Below are positions 57,690 to 64,000 of a stretch of DNA of 64,000 nucleotides, one piece after another. Position 1 is the first letter of the stretch; every line of letters begins with the position of its first letter. A program made the translations under genes and the position numbers. The notes beneath the pieces are model-generated. The model worked only from the letters and a program-made list of their open reading frames with translations, searched no databases and was not told the DNA's origin. The stretch is from a virus, in IMG/VR virus record IMGVR_UViG_3300028840_001508, positions 32,962-96,961 of that record. One strand, written 5' to 3'.

Positions 57690-57813
57690 GTCGGGCGAGT
57701 ATTTGCTATGGATGTTTACGTGCTCTACCAATTGAGCTACGCCCCGAAGGACGACGGGACTTGAACCCGCAACAACGTCATTCAAAATGATAACCCATAA
57801 CTTCCGGCCCGAC
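57690..57813 (-). ncRNA. Y RNA with permuted tRNA mimic (unit 1)
   Basis: GTCGGGC closes with GCCCGAC. Helix two is GTTATGGGT/ATCCATAGC. The tRNA-like part has hairpin TCATT/AATGA, T-arm GCGGG-TTCAAGT-CCCGT, acceptor-type stem CGTCC-TTCG-GGGCG, and D-arm GCTC-AATTGGTA-GAGC. The closed acceptor means no free CCA end, so it cannot be aminoacylated. The promoter lies about 20 bases upstream of the first paired base. The T-loop and D-loop are canonical, so automated tRNA finders may report parts as tRNA genes. Confidence 0.92.
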
Positions 57814-57840
57814 AAACCATATTCAATTTTCACATTATGA

Positions 57841-57869
57841 ATTATATCACACCGCTACTATTTTGTCAA
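57841..57869 (-). promoter_or_regulatory. consensus sigma-70 promoter of the Y RNA-Ro operon
   Basis: The - strand reads TTGACA (57869-57864), 17 bases, TATAAT (57846-57841). The expected start is near 57834, some 20 bases before the first Y RNA, so 5' trimming of the first Y RNA is likely. Confidence 0.9.
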
Positions 57870-57870
57870 G

Positions 57871-58055
57871 TATGTCTGTCAAAGTGTCATAAACCCTCAT
57901 AGTTACTGACATCTATGCCATTTTTATTTCAGTATAGTGCGACATTGTGACGGCGTTTGACGAAATAAAAATGTCACTAATGTCACAGCATATACCGCAA
58001 ACCCTTACTATCATTGACTTTGTGGCATAGGCTTCGCCGTCATGTTTATGTCACT
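57871..58055. promoter_or_regulatory. TGTCA-type operator array between divergent promoters
   Basis: The 185 bases between the two -35 elements contain TGTCTGTCA plus TGTCA (57873-57889), CTGACAT (57905-57911), CGACATTGTGACG (57940-57952), ATGTCAC three times (57971, 57980, 58048), and GTTTGACG. The first cluster abuts the -35 of the Ro promoter, the last ATGTCAC is 17 bases before the rightward -35. The arrangement suits cooperative repressor binding; iteron-like origin sites are an alternative. Confidence 0.55.
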
Positions 58056-58070
58056 TTTTTTGAAAAAGCC

Positions 58071-58099
58071 TTGACAATCGTAAAGAGTTGTGATATACT
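58071..58099 (+). promoter_or_regulatory. strong rightward promoter
   Basis: TTGACA, 17 bases, TATACT. It points away from the Ro operon and would start a transcript near 58106, more than 400 bases before the first clear gene. Confidence 0.85.
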
Positions 58100-58522
58100 T
58101 ATGTATAGAAGGCAAGAGAAAGAAGTTAATTGAAAACAGAAATGAAAGAGAAGCAAACAGGGTTACTTGAAATCCTGAGCCATGACCGATAGCAGTTCTG
58201 AATGGCAGACGAAAGAGCGAAAGCAGCTATACTAAGGTCAACGCTAAACAGGCTTAAACCTGAGATTCAAGCGATACTGATATGAGACATACTGGTGAAC
58301 AGAAGGGCAATAAAGCTCAGTTCTATGTCTCACGCATAAAGCGACATATCTTACACACATAGCAAGTATCACGGAGCGAGAGCAGACCGATGCTATGACA
58401 CAGCTTGAGCCGAGCGGTAGCGACGCGATGATGGCTTGAGCAACCGGCAGACGTTACTACTGGTGGAGCCGGTAAGCGCGAACAGATGTTCGGGCAGGTA
58501 GTAACAGGAAAGGAGATAGAGG
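58100..58522 (+). other. 420-base transcribed leader, candidate structured RNA
   Basis: No gene of normal size lies here. Inverted repeats include TGAGACATA/TATGTCTCA (58283-58291, 58324-58332), GTTACTAC/GTAGTAAC (58453-58460, 58498-58505) enclosing CGAAC-AGAT-GTTCG, and ACCGGC/GCCGGT. Short frames exist (27 codons from 58202 overlapping by ATGA with 26 codons from 58282) without convincing ribosome sites. A long regulatory RNA or a degraded gene are both possible. Confidence 0.5.
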
Positions 58523-58891
58523 ATGAAAGCCAAAACTGAATTCAAGACATTTGTGCCGAAATGCAGTAGACAGGAAGGAGATAGGGAAATGCAGGGATTT
58601 GAACGATATGAAATAAGGGAGACGGGGCGAAAACTGGAACGTGGGGAGCATGTACCCATGTCAGTGTTGTGCCGTCAGAATATGGCGGTAAACAGGAAAT
58701 CGGTAACAGAGGGAGAATGGTACGATATTAAAGGCGTTGTAGAGCATACAGAATACGAAGAAATGGTTTTACAGCTCTTCGCCCCATACACCCTCCGCAA
58801 GTGGGAAGCGGCGGGGAGACTATGGGAGAAAGCGGAGGCAGGGGAAATCCCAGAGGGTGTGGCGTCAGAGGTAGTCAAGCAACTAAGTTAG
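58523..58891 (+). CDS. hypothetical protein with internal start
   Basis: This 122-residue protein is behind AAAGGAGATAGAGG. A second in-frame ATG at 58589 has an equally good site (GAAGGAGATAGGGAA), so a 100-residue form is likely too. The common part has an acidic helical C-terminal half (LRKWEAAGRLWEKAEAGEIPEG). Unrecognised; the first gene of the rightward early-type operon. Confidence 0.6.
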   Translation: MKAKTEFKTFVPKCSRQEGDREMQGFERYEIRETGRKLERGEHVPMSVLCRQNMAVNRKSVTEGEWYDIKGVVEHTEYEEMVLQLFAPYTLRKWEAAGRLWEKAEAGEIPEGVASEVVKQLS

Positions 58892-58980
58892 AGCGGCTCA
58901 CAAGCCGCAAGCTGACCGACTTCACGCGATAGTCCAGTATGCAGAGGTCAGTTGACGCTGGACAGAAAGGGGATAGGGAA

Positions 58981-59244
58981 ATGAAAAAGGTAGAATGTGC
59001 AATATGTGAGAAAAAAATTGAAGAAGGTACATACTGTGATGCGTGTGCAGAGGAACTTGACAGCTTCTTTGAGCAAGCCACACACATTTCGGGACGCAAC
59101 TATGACAAGGAGCGTCAGGATCCTGATACTGCTTTTGAGTTTCAGGATGACCTTCAGGCCGCGTTTCGGCGCGGTGCGGTTGTGTTCGATGGCAAGTATC
59201 TGAAGTCGATAGGCACATTTGAGACACATTACAAGATTCTATAG
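58981..59244 (+). CDS. zinc-finger-like protein (87 aa)
   Basis: The ATG at 58981 follows AAAGGGGATAGGGAA; an upstream in-frame ATG has no site. CAICEKKIEEGTYCDAC near the N-terminus is a likely treble-clef or zinc-ribbon knuckle. The rest is acidic and helical. It is followed by a GC-rich hairpin (GCCCCC-GCGA-GGGGGC, 59251-59266). The function is unknown. Confidence 0.6.
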   Translation: MKKVECAICEKKIEEGTYCDACAEELDSFFEQATHISGRNYDKERQDPDTAFEFQDDLQAAFRRGAVVFDGKYLKSIGTFETHYKIL

Positions 59245-59363
59245 CCCGAGGCCCCCGCGAGGGGGCTGAGCCGGTGCGCAATGTGCAAAGCCGGTAACAA
59301 CAAACGCCGCCTGCTAGGGTGCGGGCGGCAATAGGCGGCAGGAGCCGCGATGGAGGTATGGAA

Positions 59364-59798
59364 ATGTTGATATACTGGATGGGCAGTGGAGGCGGAAAGT
59401 ATTGTGCTTATATTCCACCCCCAGGGGAAGAAATTGAAACTGAATACCTGGGGGAATTCAGCGATTCCCAGTGGTGTGACCAATGGGGTACTCTTCCTTG
59501 GTCATGCCTGGATGAAATGTTAAAGGATCGCGGAGTACCACTGGATGAAGTGGTATACAATCGCGGCCCTTGGGCAAACCTATCGGATGCAGAAGCCACC
59601 GAAAGGTGGCATCATGTTCATATACCGGAAAAATTTCAAGATGATGTCGAAGTGTGGGTCTGGGACACTGCGCCAGAAGCAACCACCCTTTTGCTGAGGC
59701 GCCTAGGCAAACTGAGTAAATACCCACCACTTATGCTACTTATGCGCGGCGGTCAGCTTGACGCGGCCACAAGCGGTAGAAGCCGCAAGGAGGAATGA
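59364..59798 (+). CDS. hypothetical protein
   Basis: The start at 59364 is nine bases after GGAGG; ATG 59358 is the alternative. The 144 residues are Trp- and Pro-rich (LIYWMGSGGGKYCAYIPPPG; QWCDQWGTLPWSCLDEML), with a C-terminal leucine-rich helix. Unrecognised. Confidence 0.6.
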   Translation: MLIYWMGSGGGKYCAYIPPPGEEIETEYLGEFSDSQWCDQWGTLPWSCLDEMLKDRGVPLDEVVYNRGPWANLSDAEATERWHHVHIPEKFQDDVEVWVWDTAPEATTLLLRRLGKLSKYPPLMLLMRGGQLDAATSGRSRKEE

Positions 59799-59799
59799 G

Positions 59800-60036
59800 A
59801 TGGGGTTTGGAAATTTTGGAAACGTTGCAGGAGCCTGGTCGTGTTCGGAATATTCCGAACACAACACCAGGGGAATCTTAAAGGTAGGGCAAGCAGGGAG
59901 AACAGAGCAGGCGAAAAAGGCCTGTGCTGCCTGCAATTTCAAAGCCGATGACCCGCAGTGGAGGCAAGCTGCGGGTGATGGAGAGGACAGAATTTACATG
60001 GAATTTGAGAGTCGGGCGGCTTTAACAAAAAGATAG
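59800..60036 (+). CDS. small hypothetical protein
   Basis: The start at 59800 follows AAGGAGGAATGAG. The 78 residues include MGFGNFGNVAGAWSCSEYSE, a basic stretch and ACAAC, a possible metal site. Codon use is more uneven than its neighbours, so the call is moderate. Confidence 0.5.
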   Translation: MGFGNFGNVAGAWSCSEYSEHNTRGILKVGQAGRTEQAKKACAACNFKADDPQWRQAAGDGEDRIYMEFESRAALTKR

Positions 60037-60067
60037 GCTAAGCCGCCTGGGAGGAAAGGAAAGGATC

Positions 60068-60430
60068 ATGATACTCAAGATAACAACCAGGCGGCAACTC
60101 TTGGATGAATTGGCAGCCATCAAGAGTTGCCACCTGGTCAAGCTCAGTAAATGTACCACCAAGCGGGATGCCCTCTATCACGAGGGCATTCTAAATATCA
60201 TAACATATTCTATATTCGCTGTCAACCGTAAACGCCTGAAGTCAGTAGTCTTTGGCGTTTATCACGTCTTCACGGGCTGGAAGCAGCTTCGTCGTGAGTT
60301 GGAAGCCAGGGAGATGCGGGCGAATGGACAGCGGGCATGGTGTGTAGGGCATGGATACTGGACGCTGGCGGAGGAACACGCTGGCGAAGCATTGGCGTGT
60401 GAGACGCTGGTGAGGATGATAGGAGGGTGA
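60068..60430 (+). CDS. hypothetical basic protein
   Basis: This 120-residue protein is behind GGAAAGGAAAGGATC. It is rich in Arg/Lys and helical (TTRRQLLDELAAIKSCHLVK; WKQLRRELEAREMRANGQR). No family was recognised. Confidence 0.55.
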   Translation: MILKITTRRQLLDELAAIKSCHLVKLSKCTTKRDALYHEGILNIITYSIFAVNRKRLKSVVFGVYHVFTGWKQLRRELEAREMRANGQRAWCVGHGYWTLAEEHAGEALACETLVRMIGG

Positions 60431-60434
60431 AAGG

Positions 60435-60608
60435 ATGCCAGAATATAGGGTAATTAAGTCATTCAATAAATGGATAGTAAAGTGTCCATACTACGGCAAT
60501 GTACGCATATTGGAATGCCACAACTGTACATATCATGGTTATGAGACGTTCTACACTGAACCAGAAGAAGGCAAAGTGCTATGTACGAGGGGTATTAAAA
60601 GGAGGTAA
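60435..60608 (+). CDS. small Cys-rich protein (57 aa)
   Basis: ATG at 60435 after GGAGGGTGAAAGG. The 57 residues carry KCPYYG, ECHNCTYHGYE and LCTRG, a Cys/His pattern like a zinc ribbon. The stop is inside the AGGAGG site of the next gene. Confidence 0.6.
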   Translation: MPEYRVIKSFNKWIVKCPYYGNVRILECHNCTYHGYETFYTEPEEGKVLCTRGIKRR

Positions 60609-60611
60609 AAT

Positions 60612-60863
60612 ATGCCACACGAAGCAGAGGAACTATACAAGCAAATATCAAGCTTTGTGAATAGTCGCCGCTGTTTGGGCAAGCATGTGGGAGCAGAGAT
60701 GATAAGGGATCATCCGCTCCTGCAAGCCTACGTCGTCAGCTTGATGCTGGATATGATCAAGGCGATGGCAGAGAATGACTATATTACGCCACAGAATGAA
60801 GCGGCTGTGGAATTATGCAGGAAGATAATGGATGCTGTTGGTGAGTCTCCCAGGTATTTGTAA
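60612..60863 (+). CDS. small helical protein
   Basis: This 83-residue protein is behind AAAGGAGGTAAAAT. All-helical prediction (ELYKQISSFVNSRRCLGK; LLQAYVVSLMLDMIKAMAE). Unrecognised. Confidence 0.55.
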   Translation: MPHEAEELYKQISSFVNSRRCLGKHVGAEMIRDHPLLQAYVVSLMLDMIKAMAENDYITPQNEAAVELCRKIMDAVGESPRYL

Positions 60864-60892
60864 GAGGTGTATTATGACTGAAGGAGGTAATC

Positions 60893-61168
60893 ATGGAATG
60901 GATAACGATGAGTGCTGCTTGCAGACTGACTGGCAAACAGCGCCAGTCTATAGCGAACCCCCGCGAACGCGGGGAAATACCGAGCAAACGGAATGGCGGG
61001 CATCATTGGCTGGTGGGGAAAGAGGCATTGTTAGACTACTTCCGTAACAAAGCTCGTGTACAGATCCTCGATGGCGTTGCCGACTTCTGTAAGTGTGCGA
61101 CGCTTGAACAGGTCGAGGCGCTGTTGCGGGAGGTGGAGAGGGCAGTAAGGGAAGGGTGTGAGGGGTGA
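60893..61168 (+). CDS. HTH DNA-binding protein (excisionase-like)
   Basis: This 91-residue protein (site AAGGAGG) begins EWITMSAACRLTGKQRQSI, a helix-turn-helix of the excisionase type, with a wing (RGEIPSKRNGGHHWLVGKE) and a C-terminal helical tail. Candidate regulator of the rightward operon. Confidence 0.6.
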   Translation: MEWITMSAACRLTGKQRQSIANPRERGEIPSKRNGGHHWLVGKEALLDYFRNKARVQILDGVADFCKCATLEQVEALLREVERAVREGCEG

Positions 61169-61383
61169 TGCGCTTAAATAGAATCGGCAACGTAGAAAGA
61201 TTTATAGAAGCCCTCCGCAATGTAGACCATTACGAATTAAAGAGCCTTAATACATACCAAGGCTTCGGTAATGCTCTTGATGAATATGTTGCGGCTGAAG
61301 GCAAACCGGGCAAGGCATATACCTGGACAAATCTGCTAACCTCTATTGCTGATATGATAGAGGAAGCGATGGAAAGGGGGTAA
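61168..61383 (+). CDS. small helical protein
   Basis: The ATG at 61168 overlaps the previous stop. The 71 residues are charged and helical (NVERFIEALRNVDHYELKSL). Unrecognised. Confidence 0.5.
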   Translation: MRLNRIGNVERFIEALRNVDHYELKSLNTYQGFGNALDEYVAAEGKPGKAYTWTNLLTSIADMIEEAMERG

Positions 61384-61389
61384 TGAGTG

Positions 61390-61827
61390 ATGAAAGTCTT
61401 TTTAGCGACGCAACAGGGACAAGGACAACGACCAAATGACTTCTGCCATGCCTGGGAACGTGAGCTTGTCCGCTTCGGCATGGATTGTGACTGGGAGGCC
61501 GTTGATGGCCTATGTGGTTGTCGTCGGAGTATGGTAGGTTTCAGGAGTTCCAAGTCTACCACCACATTCAAAGTCGTCGAAGTAGATATGAGCCTTGACG
61601 ACTTTCTGGAGTGCTACCGAACCAGCCTGAAGGTGGATGGATATGGCTTCATATCTGAGGACAATATGACCAAGTACGGCGTGGAATTGACACAACTCGC
61701 AGCAACCTTTCCTGTGAACGTCGTGCTTGAGAGGAGAGAGCAGATACAGGTTAGGAATATCAGGAAAGGAGGGATGAATGATGCTAACAAAAGCGGATGT
61801 CAGGGCAGCATTGGAAGTGCAATATAA
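61390..61827 (+). CDS. hypothetical protein
   Basis: The ATG at 61390 (GTG 61387 also possible) is seven bases after the previous stop. The 145-residue product has a Cys/Trp-rich first third (FCHAWERELVRFGMDCDWEAVDGLCGCRR), suggestive of a metal or DNA-contacting domain. It resembles no family I can name. The last 50 bases overlap the next gene. Confidence 0.55.
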   Translation: MKVFLATQQGQGQRPNDFCHAWERELVRFGMDCDWEAVDGLCGCRRSMVGFRSSKSTTTFKVVEVDMSLDDFLECYRTSLKVDGYGFISEDNMTKYGVELTQLAATFPVNVVLERREQIQVRNIRKGGMNDANKSGCQGSIGSAI

Positions 61828-62116
61828 AGCTGAAGATGTGAATGCGTTTATGGCATACCTTGATAAACTGCTGGAAGCAAAGAACCCCTCGACTGTCATT
61901 CATAGTCGCATCAAACTAACACAATCACAGCTAGTCAATCGTATCAATAGCACAGCATTGATGCTGGAACAGGCTGCAAACAATGTGAACGACATGCAAT
62001 TGGACGCACTTAAGCCTGTCCTAGATGATTTCAGGGCTATAGAGGCGATGGTAAGCCAGTTGAAGGCCCAGCTTGTACTGTTTAACCAGGTTCAGAGTTT
62101 GGATGACGGGGAATAG
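61778..62116 (+). CDS. helical hypothetical protein
   Basis: This 112-residue protein is behind AAAGGAGGGATGA. It is wholly helical (ADVRAALEVQYKAEDVNAF; LEQAANNVNDMQLDALKPVL) with likely coiled-coil at the C-terminus. Unrecognised. Confidence 0.55.
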   Translation: MMLTKADVRAALEVQYKAEDVNAFMAYLDKLLEAKNPSTVIHSRIKLTQSQLVNRINSTALMLEQAANNVNDMQLDALKPVLDDFRAIEAMVSQLKAQLVLFNQVQSLDDGE

Positions 62117-62144
62117 CGGCTGATGCCGTGGAAGGAGAAGGGAA

Positions 62145-62474
62145 ATGCTTAATAGTGATAGAGTAAACGAAGTCTTTATGGATTGCTTGTTTCGGGATGG
62201 AGAAAAAACTGATAACCATGTCTTAGTGAAGGCTGTTATGGCAAGCTATGGCTTTCACCCGAAACGCTTAGAGCAGCATAGGCAGGATGTTAGAGAGATG
62301 TTAGCAGAACTTCCAGATCAATTCAAGCAATCCAAGGGAAAGGGGTGGTCTTTTCTTAATGCCTGTGAAGATAAACACGGCCATTTATGGTCGGGTCTTC
62401 ATGCAGTGGTAGACCAGTTATTTGCATTGGGAATGGCATTGAAGCTGGTTAGTAAAATCAGTTTGCTGACGTAA
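62145..62474 (+). CDS. conserved phage protein (GWSFLNAC family)
   Basis: This 109-residue protein is behind GAAGGAGAAGGGAA. FHPKRLEQHRQDVREMLAELPDQF, then KGWSFLNACEDKHGHLWSGLH, matches a family common in phages and plasmids where the order is R-L-x2-H-R, E-L-P-x2-F and a W-S-F-L core. The function is unknown. Confidence 0.7.
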   Translation: MLNSDRVNEVFMDCLFRDGEKTDNHVLVKAVMASYGFHPKRLEQHRQDVREMLAELPDQFKQSKGKGWSFLNACEDKHGHLWSGLHAVVDQLFALGMALKLVSKISLLT

Positions 62475-62531
62475 TGCCCTACTTCTGCATATTAGATGAG
62501 GAAACCCCGCATGAAGCGGAAGGAGAGGAAA

Positions 62532-63389
62532 ATGTCACATTTCAATGTTCTAGTCATCGGTGAAAACCAAAACAGATATGATATAGTTTTAGGTGAGGAT
62601 AGTGTTAAAGCACAACTAGATCCTTTTTGGGAGCTTGACTTGTATCCTGAAGAGATGGCAGAAGATCCCAGAGCCGAATTCAGGATCGAGATTCCCCATG
62701 ATAATATACCTGTCAAGGCTAAAGAGATAGCCGAAGACTATATCGCTTGGCAAAGAGAGCGGAGTAATCCAGATATGGATAAGATACAGAAATATACCGC
62801 ATATCTGGAACATGAATGCTGGATAGCCATTCTTGATGATTATCAAGGAGGTGGTCAGGATATTCACGGCAACTGGGGATACTGGCATAATCCCAGGGCA
62901 AAATGGGACTGGTATCAAATAGGCGGTAGGTGGCGAGGATACTTCAAGCTCAAGCCGTATACAATAGCCCTTGCTCTTGGCGATCCTTCATGGTGTAACG
63001 AAAATCAGCCAGTAGATACGGACAGGGCTGATCAGGCGTTCAAGGGTGATATAGACTGGAAAGCAATGAAAGCTCAAGGCAGGGCTGAAGGTGAAAGTCA
63101 ATGGACAGAACATTTGAAGAAGCTTGAGAGCGGCGATGAAACATATAGCCCATATTTTGATTATCGCATAAGGCAAGGTGAAACAAGGGAAACCTTCATC
63201 GCTAGAGCGGAATCAGTAGCGACATTTGCCGTAGTCAAGGATGGTGAATGGTATGAACGGGGCGAAATGGGATGGTGGGCTTGCATATCAAATGAGAAGC
63301 CCCAAGATCAGTGGGATGAAGAGTTTGACAAGCTGGTAATGGGCTTGCCCGATCATACGCTGTTGACACTGGTTGATTGTCACATATAG
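62532..63389 (+). CDS. conserved phage protein (WDWYQIGGRW family)
   Basis: The start at 62532 follows GAAGGAGAGGAAA. The 285-residue product begins MSHFNVLVIGEN and has KWDWYQIGGRWRGYF in the middle (about 125-140), a signature of a widely distributed phage family of unknown function. It is the last gene of the operon and is followed by a strong terminator. Confidence 0.75.
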   Translation: MSHFNVLVIGENQNRYDIVLGEDSVKAQLDPFWELDLYPEEMAEDPRAEFRIEIPHDNIPVKAKEIAEDYIAWQRERSNPDMDKIQKYTAYLEHECWIAILDDYQGGGQDIHGNWGYWHNPRAKWDWYQIGGRWRGYFKLKPYTIALALGDPSWCNENQPVDTDRADQAFKGDIDWKAMKAQGRAEGESQWTEHLKKLESGDETYSPYFDYRIRQGETRETFIARAESVATFAVVKDGEWYERGEMGWWACISNEKPQDQWDEEFDKLVMGLPDHTLLTLVDCHI

Positions 63390-63459
63390 CTTGATGCAAG
63401 CAGGAAACCCCGCCCCACGAAGCGATACGCTGAGGATCAGGACGGGGTTCCTGCAAAAG

Positions 63460-63493
63460 AAAAGCCGCCAGGCGGGTAACCTGGCGGCTTTTT
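63460..63493 (+). terminator. rho-independent terminator ending the rightward operon
   Basis: AAAAGCCGCCAG pairs with CTGGCGGCTTTT, with a T-run. A second hairpin (GCAGGAA...TTCCTGC with CCCCG/CGGGG) lies just upstream at about 63400-63454. Confidence 0.9.
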
Positions 63494-63594
63494 ACTTTAC
63501 GGCTATGTAGTATATACATTGCGCCAGTGAAAGATTATCCAGATTACGTCTATCACTTTCCTTATAGCATTCCTGATGTGCTTCACGATACACC

Positions 63595-63954
63595 TCATTG
63601 CGCTAATGCCACAAGTGCAACTATCCAAGTTGCCCAGCCCAACACGGCGTAGGTAGCATTCTCACGCTTGGCCTTGGCTTTGTATGCCTGCACGTACCCG
63701 GCCGCGTATTCAGGCGATTTGTTCATGTACTTGTACGGCGGCGGCTCAGGCACAACAAACATCGCCAGCCCCACCCCGAAGATGCCACAGCCGACACCAG
63801 CCAGAACCCAGGCGGGATTCGGCGTGTAGTCGCGTGTACCGTCTATGTGACCCTGACTGTAGTCGTCGAGGGTAGTGGGTGGCGGTGCGGTGAATTGGGT
63901 ATGGGTGCAGGATGATAGACAGATTAAGATTGCTATGCCGCACAGGTTTTTCAT
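63595..63954 (-). CDS. small lipoprotein with membrane segments
   Basis: The start at 63954 is preferred because it opens a lipoprotein signal: MKNLCGIAILICLSSC with lipobox LSSC (Cys16). After a Thr/Pro-rich stretch and a polar DxxxGxxDG region come two hydrophobic segments (WVLAGVGCGIFGVGLAMFVV and near the C-terminus). The 119-residue product is probably envelope-located; o-spanin or exclusion lipoprotein are candidates. It supports a Gram-negative-type host. Confidence 0.65.
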   Translation of the reverse strand: MKNLCGIAILICLSSCTHTQFTAPPPTTLDDYSQGHIDGTRDYTPNPAWVLAGVGCGIFGVGLAMFVVPEPPPYKYMNKSPEYAAGYVQAYKAKAKRENATYAVLGWATWIVALVALAQ

Positions 63955-64000
63955 TATTTGAACCTCGCTAAACAGTTCCGACCTTCCTCTGAATCCCAAT

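Noticed and set aside
57564-57813. Two or more tRNA genes on the - strand (T-loops and D-loops are canonical)
   Set aside because: The arms occur in the order T, acceptor, D, and the acceptor strands are joined by TTCG. They fold instead as Y RNAs with perfect closing stems.
58142-58362. Three mini-genes in the rightward leader
   Set aside because: They have no convincing ribosome sites and change frame repeatedly. They are noted as an alternative to a structured RNA but not called.
1-64000. CRISPR array
   Set aside because: No regularly spaced direct repeats with unique spacers were seen. The repeated elements found are ribosome-site leaders, operator motifs and Y RNA units.

Overview
The window is a stretch of a tailed, siphovirus-like bacteriophage genome, or a prophage of one. 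Evidence for this: a MuF-type minor head protein, a maturation-protease polyprotein, an HK97-fold major capsid protein, gp6/gp7/gp10-like connectors, tail tube proteins, a frameshifted tail assembly chaperone, a 1317-residue tape measure protein and baseplate-type proteins, all on the + strand. Terminase, portal, DNA polymerase and helicase are not in the window, so the genome continues outside it. The host looks like a bacterium with standard sigma-70 promoters (four near-perfect TTGACx-N17-TATAxT copies) and strong AGGAGG ribosome binding sites. Two lipoprotein signals suggest a Gram-negative host. No species can be named.

Layout. 1-7.4 kb: head morphogenesis, small Cys-rich genes, and a 983-residue fusion of prohead protease, AAA+ ATPase and scaffold-like tail. 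7.7-19.3 kb: major capsid protein and a series of surface or fibre-like proteins, including a three-member paralogous family. 19.4-31.9 kb: head-tail connectors, tail tube and tail chaperones, interrupted by cargo genes (two methyltransferases, a nucleotidyltransferase, APS kinase, two sulfotransferases, a GT9-GT2-TPR protein and tRNA-Asn). 31.9-33.4 kb: an AT-rich HTH + HNH endonuclease cassette bounded by perfect 16-bp inverted repeats. 33.4-48.4 kb: tape measure, distal tail, a second bifunctional glycosyltransferase, RCC1 propeller, holin candidate, phosphoesterase, radical-SAM-like protein, DNA methyltransferase and a secreted papain-like protease. 48.5-57.8 kb (- strand): tRNA-Thr, about 25 small early-type genes, a replication-initiator-like protein behind a structured leader, an HTH regulator, and a Ro60 (TROVE) protein. 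58.1-63.4 kb (+ strand): a divergently transcribed set of small genes behind a 420-nt leader. 63.6-64.0 kb: a small lipoprotein on the - strand.

The most striking system is a phage-borne Ro ribonucleoprotein operon at 55.7-57.9 kb. A consensus promoter drives three tandem Y RNAs, then a full-length Ro protein, then a translationally coupled 59-residue Cys-rich protein. Two of the Y RNAs carry a circularly permuted tRNA mimic (T-arm, acceptor stem closed by a TTCG loop, D-arm). The third is a minimal Y RNA whose closing stem is followed by a U-run. All three share the 5' GG-CCG-A and 3' ACTTG elements of known Y RNAs, with compensatory changes in the helices. Ro and Y RNAs have been reported in bacteria and some mycobacteriophages. 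The tandem array, the mixed architecture and the coupled small protein are what look new here.

Other unusual points are a capsid protease fused to a AAA+ motor, a probable PAPS-dependent sulfation module, a Shine-Dalgarno-sequestering pseudoknot ahead of the replication-like gene, a CCCCCCG frameshift site in the tail chaperone, and a TGTCA operator family shared by the regulator gene and the Ro/rightward divergent promoters.
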